Source: Haemaphysalis longicornis (Eukaryota; Arthropoda; Arachnida; Ixodida; Ixodidae). Taken from it: 64,000 nt of DNA. Made by a program: the position numbers and the translations under genes. Location of the stretch: NCBI GenBank assembly GCA_013339765.2, contig CM023454.1:142292593-142356592 (forward strand). The letters run 5' to 3'. This document shows, piece after piece, positions 44,200 through 54,640 of the stretch; position 1 is the first letter of the stretch, and every line of letters starts with the position of its first letter. The notes under the pieces are model-generated. The model ran no database searches. It had not been told where the DNA came from and saw only the letters and a list, made by a program, of their open reading frames with translations.

Positions 44200-45215
44200 T
44201 TGCAAGTCCTTGGTTTCTCCCGCCCCAACCTCTGCGGACGCGATCTTATTCAAGCGTTCCACATGCTCGAGGCACCGCTCATGAACATGAACACGTCAAG
44301 TGAGCAACTGCCATTATTCGGTACTGACGACATTAACGTGGACTGGTTGCTAGCAGAATTCGCTGACGTGTTTGCGCCAGGTTTACGGCTCTTAAAAGGG
44401 CCCCCGGTACACTTCGAGACGCGAGAAAACGTGGTGCCGATATTTTGGAAAGCACGTGAAGTTCCTTATGCTTTTCGTTCACAGGTCGAAGCGGAACTGG
44501 ACCGCCGTTCGGGCGCGGGTAATATGGTCCCGGTGCCTCATTCGAATTGCGCCAGGCGAGTGGTGCCGGTAGTGAAACGGAATGGCTGATCTGCCTTTGC
44601 GGTGATTTTAAACAAACGGTAAACAAAGCCTGCCACACTGAGGAATATTCGTTGCCACGGGTGGGGGATATCCTGGCGACATTGAACGGTGGTGAAGTTT
44701 TTACCACGATAGACTTGCGGGAGGCGTACAACCAGCTTCTGTTCGATGAGGAAGCCATGCTACTCACGACCAATAGCACGCATAAGGGACAGTTCAGCTT
44801 CACTCGCCTGCCTTTTGGAGTTGCGTCCGCGCCGGCCGTGTTTCAACGCAGTATGGAGACCATTTTGCATGGTCTTCTGGGTGTTCAGGTATACCTATAT
44901 GACGTCATCGTGGCAGAGAAACACGATGACTGCACCACACTGCGCGCAGTATTGAAGTGTTTCCAGGAATATGGCATGCGCTTTAAGGCAGACAAGTGCA
45001 AGTTCCGCCAACCAGAGGTGGATTTTTTTGGGACATCGAATCAGCGCTCGAGGTCTTCAACCAAAAAAGGAGAACATAGACGCCATCCTGGAGGTTCAGG
45101 CACCGCGGAATCCCGCAAAATCAAGGTCCTACATAGGTATGGTCACGTACTACCACAAGTTTCTCCCCAACGCATCGGCCGCCATGGCGCCCTTATATCA
45201 ACTACTACGGAAGAA
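44200..45215 (+). pseudogene. Reverse transcriptase of gypsy 2
   Basis: 44200-44589 gives the RT approach: LGFSRPNLCGRDLIQAFHM, FADVFAPGLRLLKGPPVHF, AREVPYAFRSQVEAELDR and VPVVKRNG. A shift near 44590 leads to LCGDFKQTVNKACHTEEYSL, FTTIDLREAYNQLLFDEEA and FSFTRLPFGVASAPAVFQRS. The catalytic box is VYLYDVIVA, where L-D-D is expected; codon 44898-44900 is TAT (Tyr). A further shift near 45020 gives FLGHRISARGLQPKKENIDA and YIGMVTYYHKFLPNASAAMA, the thumb. It cannot be active as it stands. Confidence 0.83.
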
Positions 45216-45720
45216 AGCTAAGTAGGAGTGGGGTACCACTCAACAACAGGCATTCAGCAATGTGAAAGACCTTCACAAATCCGCAGATTTTCTGGTGGAT
45301 TTTGACCCACACAGGCCGCTAGTCTTGGAATGCGATGCCTGCCCGGATGGAATCGGCGCAGTGCTTTCACGCGATATCGGGGGCGGGACACTTCGGCCCA
45401 TAGGGTTCCGTTCTCGGTTATTGACGGAAGCTGAGAAAAATTACTCGTAGCTGAAGCGTGAAGCCTCGGCACTTGTGTTTGGTGCATCGAAATTCCGACA
45501 ATACTTACTGGGCAATACTTTCACATTGATGACGGACCATAAGCAGCTTGTGGGTCTTTTTCATCTAGACAGGCCAATACCCGTGATGGCCGCTGCGCGG
45601 ATCCAGCGATGGGCCCCGCTGCTGAGCGCATACGATTACGTAATCAAACACCAGCCCGGGAAACACAACGTTCAGAAGATGCCCCCAGCCGGCTCCCCAC
45701 GCCAGCAACTTCCCAGCCAG
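45216..45720 (+). pseudogene. RNase H of gypsy 2
   Basis: TTQQQAFSNVKDLHKSADFL, then the catalytic Asp in VLECDACPDGIGAVLSRDI. After a stop at 45448-45450 the frame goes on with LKREASALVFGASKFRQYLL, holding the Glu, and FTLMTDHKQLVGLF, holding the next Asp. The terminal IKHQPGKHNVQKMPP is the 'GK-N--AD-LSR' region in decayed form. Confidence 0.78.
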
Positions 45721-45959
45721 AGACGCAGGAAGAAACTGGGAACGGTGAGTATGCCCTGCTCACGGAAACCCTCAATGATAGTTTCATGTCCGCGAAGCAA
45801 CTGGGACACTGTCACGGAGCTCCATGGTGATTTAGCAAAGGTGCAAAAAGGGTGCGGGAGGGGTGGCCAAGAAATTTGGGGCGTGAGGACCAGCACTTGA
45901 TACAATACTCCACGCGGAAGGCTAAGATAACGGGGAGTTACGGGCTTCTCTATTGGGGC

Positions 45960-47009
45960 CATTGAGTGATCGTCCCTAAGAATGCCCGAGCAGTAATGTT
46001 ACGTCTGCTGAATGATACTCATGAAGGAATTTGCTCAATGAAGCGGCTAGAGCGCTCCTTGATCGATAAGGAAATTGAGCACATGGTTACGTCCTGCCCC
46101 AGTTGCATCCAAGCTGCCCCTATGCCCCCGAGGAAACCCCCTGTTGCATGGCGGGAGACGAATGAGCGTTGGTCGTGGTTGCATATCGATTTTGCGGGGC
46201 CGATCGATGGCCACATGCTACTGATTGTGGTGGATTCACACAGCAAGTGGATAGAAGCGATACCTATGAAGAGTTCCATTACGCACGCCGCCATAGAGGC
46301 TCTGCGCCCCTTGTTCAGTACATTCGGGTTGCCCCGGACGCTGGTATTCGATAATCGCCCACAGTTTACGAGTTGGGAATTTAGCAATTTTATGAAGCTG
46401 AATGACATAGTACAGCTCCGAACAGCACCGTATCACTCCAGTCCAGTGGACTCGCAGAGCGGGCTCTTCGTACTGTCAAGTTTTCTTGCAACAAGAATGT
46501 GCACGGGTCACTGAAAACCTGCCTGGTAAGGATTCTATACAGGTAGCGAAGGACGGCGCAGGCCGGGAACCGGACACCAGCGCAACTCCTCATGGGCTAC
46601 GATCTTCGCTCCAGGCTGGAAAACGCAGTGTCCGTTCTGCCCTCGCCAGTTGTCCGTCCCTCCCTCTATGTGTGGCCGCCCGGTGAGCCAGTGTGGGTGA
46701 GGAACTTTGGGCGAGGCGAGCTGTGGACTCCAGCCAGCATTACATCGACAGACAGAGCCCGCCTAGGGAATGCCGACAGTCCGGAGGGGGAAACCGTTCT
46801 GCGCCACAGCGACCAGGTGAAGCCACACGAGTTGGAGCACGACCAGGGAGAAGCCAGTCAGTCCGGGTGCCAGGAAACTGCCGGCGGACCCCTAGCAGGA
46901 GGAACACCTAGGCGAGTGCCAAAAAGCAACGAGATCGCCGGGAGCACCTCAATTCCGGTGTTGCGTCGGTCGGGCCAGCAACGCCAACCGCCAGACCGTT
47001 ACTCACCGT
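45960..47009 (+). pseudogene. Integrase of gypsy 2
   Basis: The frame from 45966 reads RAVMLRLLNDTHEGICSMKR (first zinc-binding His is not obvious), then SCPSCIQAAPMPPRKPP with the CxxC. The core has WLHIDFAGPIDGHMLLIVVD, SHSKWIEAIPM and TLVFDNRPQFTSWEF. Just before the usual NGLAER motif the frame shifts; the Glu is still encoded in the neighbouring frame near 46448. The C-terminal part from 46592 shows GYDLRSRLENAVSVL, EPVWVRNFGRGELWTPASIT and a terminal RSGQQRQPPDRYSP, the tail common to tick gypsy integrases. It ends at the TAG 47009-47011, just before the polypurine tract. Confidence 0.82.
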
Positions 47010-47022
47010 AGGGGGAGCGAAA
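47009..47022 (+). other. Polypurine tract of gypsy 2
   Basis: TAGGGGGAGCGAAA, purine-rich apart from one C and the leading T, directly upstream of the 3' LTR, as expected for the plus-strand primer. Confidence 0.75.
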
Positions 47023-47184
47023 TGATGTATCTGTGACGTCAAGCCAGCCGAAGCCGCCGTTCTCACTACTGCTCCTTCTCCTTCCCTCCCTCTTAACCCC
47101 TCTAGCACAACGCTAAATTAGTCCGCGCTATCGCAATAAACGCGTGGTCTTGGCCCAGCCACTGACCCCGGCGTGTTCATTTCA
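47023..47184 (+). repeat. 3' LTR of gypsy 2
   Basis: 162 bp, the same length as the 5' LTR, TGATGTATCTGTGACG to GTGTTCATTTCA, with AATAAA at 47136-47141. CAGGC (47185-47189) follows. Confidence 0.9.
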
Positions 47185-47189
47185 CAGGC

Positions 47190-48295
47190 AGATTGTGAGG
47201 GTGATGGGTGGATACAGTGCGGCAGTGAAACGCTCCTTCCCTTCTTTCAAGAATGGTACAACTGCGGCCACCCTCCAAGACGTTGAAATGTGCCCCGAAA
47301 GCCATATCTTGTAAAGGCGAAGGAGTGCAACAAGAGTGTCTGCGTGTAAGTGCTGTATCATTGTATATGTGATGTTGTCTGGATCTCGAGCTGAGGGTTT
47401 ACAGGTACTCAGAACATCCCTCAGGTCATAGGACGTTATAACTCTGAGTTATAGGACGTGGTTCATCTCGCCGTTGGCATGTAAAGGCTTCTTTTCGGCC
47501 GAAAGTTGGTGTTCCATTAACGTGTGTAGTGTGCTTTACTGGAAACTGGTTGGAAGTGTTGTGCAAGGGTGGAAGCCTGGTCTTCCAGTGTGTCCCCTGT
47601 TGTACTGACCAGAAGCAGGTTGTGTGTTTGTTGTCCTTTGAGTTGGCGTATTCGTGATCATACTTTGGGTGTGTCTGTGTATCAGTTTATTCAGTCTTAT
47701 GAATGAGCGGCAACTATCTCGTTTTGCATCACGGCTCACCGGTTTTCAAAACGGTGAGCCGTGATGCAAAACGTTCCAACGTTCAACCTGTTCCAACAAC
47801 AGGTTACCCTTTCCAACAACAGGATACGCCTCGCCTTGTTCTAGGCCTCTCGCACCCGCCAACAGTCCACATTCCACCACGGCCACCTTGGATTGCGAGT
47901 GGCACCGGTGTCGTAGGGAATGGATATTTTCGCGGCGTCGAGGATGTGCGCCGTGAGCAGTTGAGCGGCTTCGTCTACGTGTAGGTGTATTGTGGTTGTG
48001 TAGTGAAGTTTGGATGTCTCTGTAAATGTATTCCATTTAAGCTCTTGCTTCATTGAACCAGTTTTGGCAAGATGGACTGCGTGGGCCTTTATCCATATAT
48101 TTTCGTGAGGTGGGGAAATAGTCACTGCCGTATGGGTCACTGCCCACACCCCTCTCGAGACAAGGAAAAAGAACTGCGGAGCCAATAGCCAAGTAAAAAA
48201 TATGAGTGTGTTGTGTGTCCAATGTCACGGTATGTAGGCTGTTTCTTGATGAAAAGCATGCTTCAGAGGATGTGAAACACTTCTCTATCAGGCGA
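47190..48295 (-). pseudogene. I-like LINE 3: EN end, linker and RT start
   Basis: From 48295 downward: SRGRLIEKCFTSSEACF, then SDPYGSDYFPT (the endonuclease SDH-like motif as SDY), the linker with DEAAQLLTAHILDAAKISIP and RNPRWPWWNVDCWRVREA, and the RT approach with YDLRDVLSTCKPSARDPDNI, YTMIQHLHADTLVALLRLYK and STSWRVAAVVPFLKEG. Frame shifts occur several times. A perfect hairpin (47720-47773) breaks the linker. The piece ends at the gypsy 2 target duplication. Confidence 0.75.
47720..47773. repeat. Perfect hairpin, 22-bp arms, 10-nt spacer
   Basis: The left arm 47720-47741 begins CGTTTTGCATCACGGCTCAC. The right arm 47752-47773 is its exact reverse complement, and the spacer is GTTTTCAAAA. 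It sits inside I-like LINE 3 coding sequence. Confidence 0.9.
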
Positions 48296-49950
48296 CCTCT
48301 CGACTGCATTGGACAGCATTCGCGGGATTTGTCACGCCATCTAGGCAGACAATATCACAGTATGGTGCAGAACACGGAGCGACGCAGAAGTGAAGAGCTT
48401 GCAGAGGGCCGCCGATGTAGTTGATGCCTATGCTAAAAGCAGGGGTCTAAAATGCGCTTCGGAGAAGTCTGCTCTACTGATCTTAAAAAATCTCAGAAGA
48501 GGACCAAGCGTAACATCGAAGTTCACATGAATGGCGGGCTGGTCCCTCGACCTAACTATATCAAAATACTAGAAAACACATTCCACAAGGCATGGGAAAT
48601 GGGGCTACACAAAAAAAACTCGCGGCAGCAACAGAACAAGTCCTCAGGATGATAAGAAGAATTAGGAATAAATTCCACGGATTTGGTGAACTGGAGGCCA
48701 CACGGCTAGTACAAGCTTTTATTGTATCCTGTATCATCTACGCGACGGCGTACCTCCGACGCACCAAGGGCGAGGTAAAAATACTAAACATTCAAATTAG
48801 AAAAGCATACAAGAGAGCCTTGGGGATTCAAAACTCCACATCTACCATCACACTGCTAGAGCAGGGGGTTAATAACACAGTGGGGGAACTGTGCGAAGCT
48901 GAGAAAATGGCCCAAATCCAGTGGTTGAACCAAATATCCAATGGAAAGTGGCTATTGGAACAGTTACGTATCCCCACGCCCGGCAGGAAGCCCGAGCTGC
49001 TAGAAGATCTTGCTCCAGACGTGAGAGAAAAAATTACCATCCAACAAAGTACCTAGAAATATGCATCCCATACATAATGTAGAGAGACGGAGAGCCAGCG
49101 CCGAGTACCTGGGATGACCACGGGACAGCAACCGGAACACTCTATATGTGGACGCCACTGAACCTCAAAAGGGCAAGATGGTAGCGGCAGTTACAACAAC
49201 GGATGGAAGGCTTGTAAACTCGGCTACACTAAAGACAAGAATCGCCACCCCGGGAAAAAAAGCAGCCATCGCCCTGGCTATCGCTTACAACACAAGTGCA
49301 ATAATTTCAACTTATTCTCAAGAATCCTGAGGAACTTCATACAGGGCAATGTCTTCAATATAACCGACCAAATTCCTCGTAAACGCCCACTAGAAAATGT
49401 GCTCATCATATGGATGCCAGGACACAAGAGTAACAAGGAGAAGGAGGCCGCCGATGCCACAGCCCAAGGCCTTCTTATCCCGTCCCCCTTGTACCAAGCC
49501 CCGTCCTTAGACAGGCTGAGCGTAATCTTCGCGGAATATTTCAGCAAGTTGAGACTCAACAGAAGAACATTTGCACCACCAGACAAAAGCTTCACCAAAA
49601 AAGAAGAGCACATTCGCAGGAGATTACAGAAAGACACATTACCCACACTGGATAGACTTCACTGCTGGTACGCCACGTTATATTATTCTTGTCGCCCGCA
49701 CTGCTGGGAGAGGGCAGACGCGTACCACACAGTGTGGGTAATGCCAATACATACCAACAGTACACCCACTCACAAACACGTCAAGGGGGCAGTGGGAGGC
49801 CACCCTGCGCAGCGATGACCCTGCCTGCCAGCGATGGCTGGTAGAGAGAGCCATAGCGGCGATGGAGCCAGTGGAATCCCGGAATTTGGCTAGCCACTAC
49901 TTTTCCTTCCTCTTTTTTTCTTTTCGTTTGAATAAAAATATTTTCAACGG
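48296..49950 (+). pseudogene. LINE C, 5'-truncated RNase H LINE inserted in LINE 3
   Basis: Starts within the RT palm: GICHAI, then a catalytic box readable as ADNITVWC (D-D expected), then LQRAADVVDAYAKSRGLKCA. A 155-codon frame from 48592 continues with VLRMIRRIRNKFHGFGELEA, RLVQAFIVSCIIYATAYLRR and YKRALGIQNSTSTITLLEQG. RNase H follows in other frames: IATPGKKAAIALAIAY and IIWMPGHKSNKEKEAADATA. The 3' end holds AATAAA near 49931 and stops at about 49950, where LINE 3 endonuclease sequence returns. Same broad family as LINEs A and B. Confidence 0.72.
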
Positions 49951-49954
49951 GCCA

Positions 49955-50428
49955 TCCATGCGAGAAGAGCCCTAAGGGGAATTGTGTGCATTAACGTAGC
50001 CTGTTAGGATGTATGGCTCGGGCAGCTGGTCTCGAGTGCCTCGACATCAGAGCTCGAAAATGGAAGATCGCAAGGAATGTGTATAGAGCACACAGTTATC
50101 AACGGAATAAATATTACTGTGCGAATTGCTACCGCCTCAAGGACAGTGTTCAAAGCGAGAGGGTGGCCTGCAAAAGATTTCCGGGTGATTATGGCCACAT
50201 CGGCAGATGAGTGTGTGCAGCCATCCCTGTTCTTTTGGAATACCATGTCACTGTTCAAGACATTTGTGTGATTGGAATCCAAATGTGTTTCCTGAACACA
50301 AACTACACTTGGCTGATTAGCATGCAGTATTTCGTATGCATCGTCGAGATTTTTAAGAAGGCCTGTCTACTTCCATTGGGATATGTTTTCTCATCTTATC
50401 ATGAAATGCTCGGAACTGCAGGAGCGTG
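49955..50428 (-). pseudogene. I-like LINE 3: endonuclease N-terminal half
   Basis: From 50428 downward: LKNLDDAYEILHANQPSVV, then CVQETHLDSNHTN with the catalytic Glu, VFQKNRDGCTHSSADVAIIT, ALNTVLEAVAIRT, ITVCSIHIP and, after a shift, QLPEPYILTGYVNAHNSP (the G-D-F-N-A-H motif with D changed) and GSSRMDG. The next LINE 3 residues (RGRLIEKC) are found at 48295, across LINE C. Confidence 0.75.
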
Positions 50429-50431
50429 TGT

Positions 50432-53205
50432 TTATTTATTTTATTTATTTATTTATTATACCTCAAGGCCATGGGCATTTAAGAGGGGAGTGGGTATAAC
50501 AAGATGTAGAAATCATAAAAGCAGTGCATGTGTTCAAAAAAAAACAGATTATCCTGATTATACAATGCTAGCTAATGCTTGATGAAACAGATGATTATCG
50601 CGTATGGAAACAATATCGGCGGGAAGGTGGTTCCAGTCTCGGGATGTTTTGGGAATGAAAGACTCAGCAAAATATTTTGTGTTAGATGAACACACTCCAA
50701 CTTTATGATTATGGTCAATTCGACGTGATATGTACTGAGGCTGTGAAAGCAGTTCAGCATGGAGAGAAGCATGGTAATAACTTTATGAAACAAAGTTAGG
50801 CGAAAAATGCGGACGTCGTGACGCCAAAGATGGGAGGCCAATACTACTTTTCATTGTCGTTACACTTGCAGTCCTGTTATAATTTGATAGAATGAAACGG
50901 GCTGAATTATTCTGAACAAGTTCAAGTGCGGTAAGTAAATTGTCATGACACGGATCCCATACTGGCGTGGCGTACTCTAGTTTTGATCTGATTAGTGTTT
51001 TGTATAGAAGAAAGTTTTTAAAGAAGACGGGGCTGAGGAAAGCTCCGCCGCAAATAGCCTAGCATACGGTTTGCCTTGTTAATAATGTATTCGATGTGTT
51101 GCGTCCAAGTTAAATTGTTAGTAATATGAACACCTAGGTACTTATAAGAGGAAACGATTTCAGTGGTATTTTTTCAGGTAATATACAGGCATACAACTAG
51201 TAGTTCTTGAAACACGCATTACTTTACATTTAGTGACATTAAGTTCCATTAACCATTCTTTGCACCAGTTTCTGACGCTAGTTAGATCTGATTGGAGAGA
51301 GTAGGAGTCGTAGTCAGTAGTTATTTCCCGAAAAATAATGCAGTCGTCGGCAAACAACAATGAACATTAGAGGATATAAGAGAAGGCAGGTCGTTAATGT
51401 AAATAAGGAACAAAGAGGGCCAAGAACAGACCCTTGGGGGACCCCAGAGGAACCTGGCTGAGTGAAGAGTTATGATTATTGGCTGAAACAAATTGCGAGC
51501 GATTATTGAGGAAAAATTCAATCCACTTCGTCATGATGTCATCAAGTTGCAGTTTGCTTAGTTTGTGCAGTAGCAGTTTGTGGCACACCTTGTCAAAGGC
51601 TTTGGAAAAGTCTAAATAAACACAGTCAGCTTTTGATGATTGGTCTAAAATGCGATGTAACTTGTGAGTAAATGATATTAACTGTGTTTCGCATGACAGT
51701 GATTTGCGAAAACCGTGCTGCGCTGATGTAAAAAACGAATTTGATTCAAGGAAACTGACTAAATTTGTGAAAACGATATGTTCCAGTAATTTACAGCAGG
51801 TACTAGTTAATGAAATCGGGCGGTAATTGGCGGGTGATGTTTTTTGGCCAGATTTAGAGAGTGGAACCACCTTCCCTATTTTCCATTGTAGAGGTAGCGT
51901 AGATGTGTTAAGTGATTGCTGATATTTTGTTAAAATAATAGAACTAAACGAAATTGTATTCTTCAAAAACTTAGAGTCTATTAAATCGTAACCTGGAGAA
52001 GAGTGGTATTTAAGTCCAGCAATTAACTTAGCCACACCTGGCGCTTCAATAACAATTGGGGACATTGCAGGAAAATTGTATGTTTGTGCACAAGGAGCAT
52101 TAATTGTGGAAGCAACAGAAAAGTTTTTCGTGAATGTATCATTCAGCAGAGCCGCACAATCACTCGAAGGAATGGAATTACCCGATGCGTCTTCTAAGTA
52201 GATACTGTTTATCATGTGACAGATTAATTACTTTCCAAAACTTTCTAACGTTAGTATTAAGCATGGATGGCAAGGTTTGCGATACAAATGAAGATTTGGC
52301 AGCTTTTAGTGCAGATATGTAAGCGTTCGATGCTAATCTGTAAGCGTACCATCGTGAATCAGTTGGCGATTTCCTGGCAGAACGATAAAGGCGCTTCTTA
52401 CGGTTAGACAGCCTTTTCAGGTGGGCGTTGTACCACGGGGCGCGTGGATTACACGTGATAGTGCGTTTCGGTATGAATTTTGCTGTTAGATTGTGAACTT
52501 TACAAGCAAACATGTCCCAGTTAGTTTGAACAGAACGATCATCGAAGTTTGTCAGAAAAGTATCAAGAAAGGTGGATAACTCGTGATTAATAGCCTGAAA
52601 GTTCGCCTTTTTGTAGTCACTTTTTTGTTGTTTGAAACTTTCTGGAATGATGCCTTTATAGAAAAACTGAGAAGAGAATGATCGCTAATGGCAGGCAAGT
52701 ATGTTATATTGGAAGTAAGATCGGGCCGTGTAGTTAGAATTAAGTCAAGCGTGTTTGCTGCGTGGGAAAATATTCGAGTTTCTTGATCTACTAATTGCGT
52801 TAAAGAGAAGATGGAGCAAAAGGTAAAAAACTCTGAAGCTTGTGTCGAAAAAGGAGAAATGGAAGCTGGTTGTGAAGTCCAATTTATATTCGGAAAGTTA
52901 AAATCGCCGAGCAAAAAATAAGGGATAATTGGAAAAACGTGTTACGATGTGGTTCAGAACGTCGTGCAGTTCACTAACAAATGTTGGTGACGACGAAGGG
53001 GAACGATAGCATGCGCCTAGGACGATTTTCTGATGGCCAATAGTGAGCAAAGCCCAGATATTTTCAAGGGTGGTATTAATGTGTATGCAAGACGAAGATA
53101 TGTTTTTCGATATCGCTAAGAGAACACCGCCTCCCCGATGCGCAGTTCGATCGCAACGATAAAATTGTAAAATGACACGCATCATGAAAAAGTTCCGAGT
53201 CCTGC
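50432..53205 (-). mobile_element. CR1/Jockey-group LINE relic 3 inserted in LINE 3
   Basis: 5'-truncated within the endonuclease near 53205 (SELFHDACHFTI, then RCDRTAHRGGGVLLAISK). It then reads LLTIGHQKIVLGACYRSPSS, MLGDFNFPNINWTSQ and PAISDHSLLSF. The RT frame 51394-52215 (273 codons) contains GKVVPLSKSGQKTSPANYRP, FTSAQHGFRKSLSCETQLIS and VYLDFSKAFDKVCHKLLLHK. The catalytic box MLFADDCIIF at 51160-51360 is intact. The C-terminal domain follows to 50572, and an (AAATA)n-type tail lies at 50432-50460. There is no RNase H. About six frameshifts. It is the best preserved CR1-like copy here and closely related to relic 1 (19294-20790). Confidence 0.8.
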
Positions 53206-53209
53206 ACAT

Positions 53210-54530
53210 GTATCGTCTTTCGGGGCTTGTACCCTAAGAAGGGGCTTTTCCGGCTTCTCTACAGGTTTGGGCGGCGGGAACCGTTCCTTCCGCTGCGAGA
53301 AAGAGAGAAAAGATCCTACGTCCATCTCATCCTCGGATGTCCTTAGGTGCCCGATGGACCAGGCCCCCTGAACTTGGCACCCATTCGGGTTCCTTTCATT
53401 TTTTGAGCCGCTACCATCGAAGATGTCGGGAGCACCACAGGTGCCACGGGCGGTGCAGCAGAAGTGGGAGCCAATGCGGGACCCCCGGTGTCCATCGCCT
53501 CCGCAGCCTCCAGTGGAAGCAGGGAGGGTCAGGAAGGAGGCGTCGGAGAGGCACCGGTCCCCGCGGTGACCGTTGCCACAACAACCGGTGCTGGCTCAGC
53601 AAACGCTGTGGTGACAGCTGGGGCTGCCGGAGACAACCCCCCTGGAGGACGGGCGGGACCAAGTCGTACTCGCGGTACTGGCTTCCTGCTGAAATAATAT
53701 GCCGCTCTGCCCCTTGGCGAGCCGGGTCGGCGTACCTATTACGCGCCTCTGAGAAGAGGATGTTTTCGATGGCCTTTATGCTTATTATTTTGTTCTTAAT
53801 TGAACCTTCTACAGTTTCTGCAGTGCGCCTCGTGTGGGCGCTGACATTTAATGCGGAGCAGTTCGGAGATACATTTATCTGTGGGATGGTCATGTTGGCG
53901 CACTTGGCACAGGTTATTTGGCCCGGCACCAGTTAGTACCATGCCGAACCGCTGGCACTTGAAACACAGCCGCATGTTCGGACGGAGCACCGCATGAAAC
54001 CAGCATTGATGGAATCGAGAAGGACGGAACGGCCAAATGTCACGATGGAACGTCTAGTGGGTACTACCTTATTGTCTCTTCTTTTGGTTACGCATTTTAC
54101 TGCCGTCACACCGTGACTTAGGCCTAAAAGAAGATCGGCCTCTGTCTCATTTGCAAGACCTGGTTCGGAGATCACCCCTTGCGAGCTGTTGAGGCTGCGG
54201 TGGGGAGTGACCTTGATGTAAAGTTCGGCAATACGGGTCTGCTTCAACAATTTTGTGCCTTGCTGTTGACTGTGTACCTCGACCAAGATCTCACGTTCTT
54301 TGTTTCTTAGCTTTATAGGATTCACCTACACATCTTTCCAGAAACTTCGAGATGAAGAACACGGACTGTGAAGCAATAGGCCTGTCTTGTTCAAGAGATT
54401 CAATTACCAAGAAGTGGGGGTAGTTATGAAGTTCTGGGATTGTCATGGTCGGAATGGGTGAAAGCGAAACTTCAGTGCTGCCCCTTTTAGGGGGCCGATC
54501 ATTGGGCTTAAGGAAGTTACAAAAACCCAT
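53210..54530 (-). pseudogene. I-like LINE 3: ORF1 (CCHC protein)
   Basis: Four overlapping minus frames. FLVIESLEQDRPIASQSVFF, then ISKFLERCVGE, opens the RRM-like domain. EILVEVHSQQQGTKLLKQTR, ELYIKVTPHRSLNSSQGVIS and RSIVTFGRSVLLDSINAGFM follow. A zinc-knuckle region reads LCFKCQRFGM, an extra CQVRQHDHPTDKC and CQRPHEAHCRNC. A Pro- and charge-rich tail reaches the CR1-like junction at about 53210 (SEDEMDVGSFLSFSQRKERF). The 5' UTR probably extends to about 54640, where nothing further is recognised. Confidence 0.72.
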
Positions 54531-54640
54531 TCAGCGTGTATAAAAGCAGGAGACGGGATACTTTGTTCGCCTGGCTTACCCTGATACCGAGAGAGGTCCT
54601 GGAGATCCCTGCCTGGTAAACAGACAGGGAACCCATCCGC

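Larger units (their letters stand above)
42887..47184 (+). mobile_element. Ty3/gypsy LTR retrotransposon 2 (dead)
   Basis: A 4,298-bp plus-strand element with two 162-bp LTRs (42887-43048 and 47023-47184) and a perfect 5-bp target duplication CAGGC. Gene order is PBS, gag with two CCHC knuckles, protease, RT, RNase H, integrase, polypurine tract. There is no env. By eye the LTRs differ at about 18 of 162 positions, similar to gypsy 1. Stops and frameshifts occur throughout, and the RT catalytic box is mutated. It interrupts I-like LINE 3 in its RT: removal plus one CAGGC restores an open LTICLCKFLEKII reading on the minus strand. Confidence 0.9.
42207..54640 (-). mobile_element. I-like LINE 3 (minus), split by three insertions
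   Basis: Colinear minus-strand pieces of one RNase H-group (I-like) LINE lie at 54530-53210 (ORF1), 50428-49955 (start of endonuclease), 48295-47190 (end of endonuclease, linker, start of RT) and 42886-42207 (rest of RT palm and thumb). Between them sit a CR1-like LINE, a plus-strand truncated LINE and a gypsy element. The gypsy junction is proven by a 5-bp duplication and restored frame; the other two rest on domain continuity. The RNase H and 3' end are missing beyond 42207. Total LINE sequence is about 3.6 kb within a 12.4-kb span. Confidence 0.75.

Noticed and set aside
42887..47184. Search for an env gene in either gypsy element
   Set aside because: In both elements the integrase tail is followed directly by the polypurine tract/LTR, leaving no room for env; they are ordinary LTR retrotransposons.
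49080..49330. Separate gene call for the 60-codon frame at 49148
   Set aside because: It is the decayed RNase H start of LINE C, continuous with the frames on both sides.
54539..54547. TATAAAAGC on the plus strand, a TATA-like motif
   Set aside because: It lies at the 5' edge of the minus-strand LINE 3 ORF1, with no plus-strand gene downstream.
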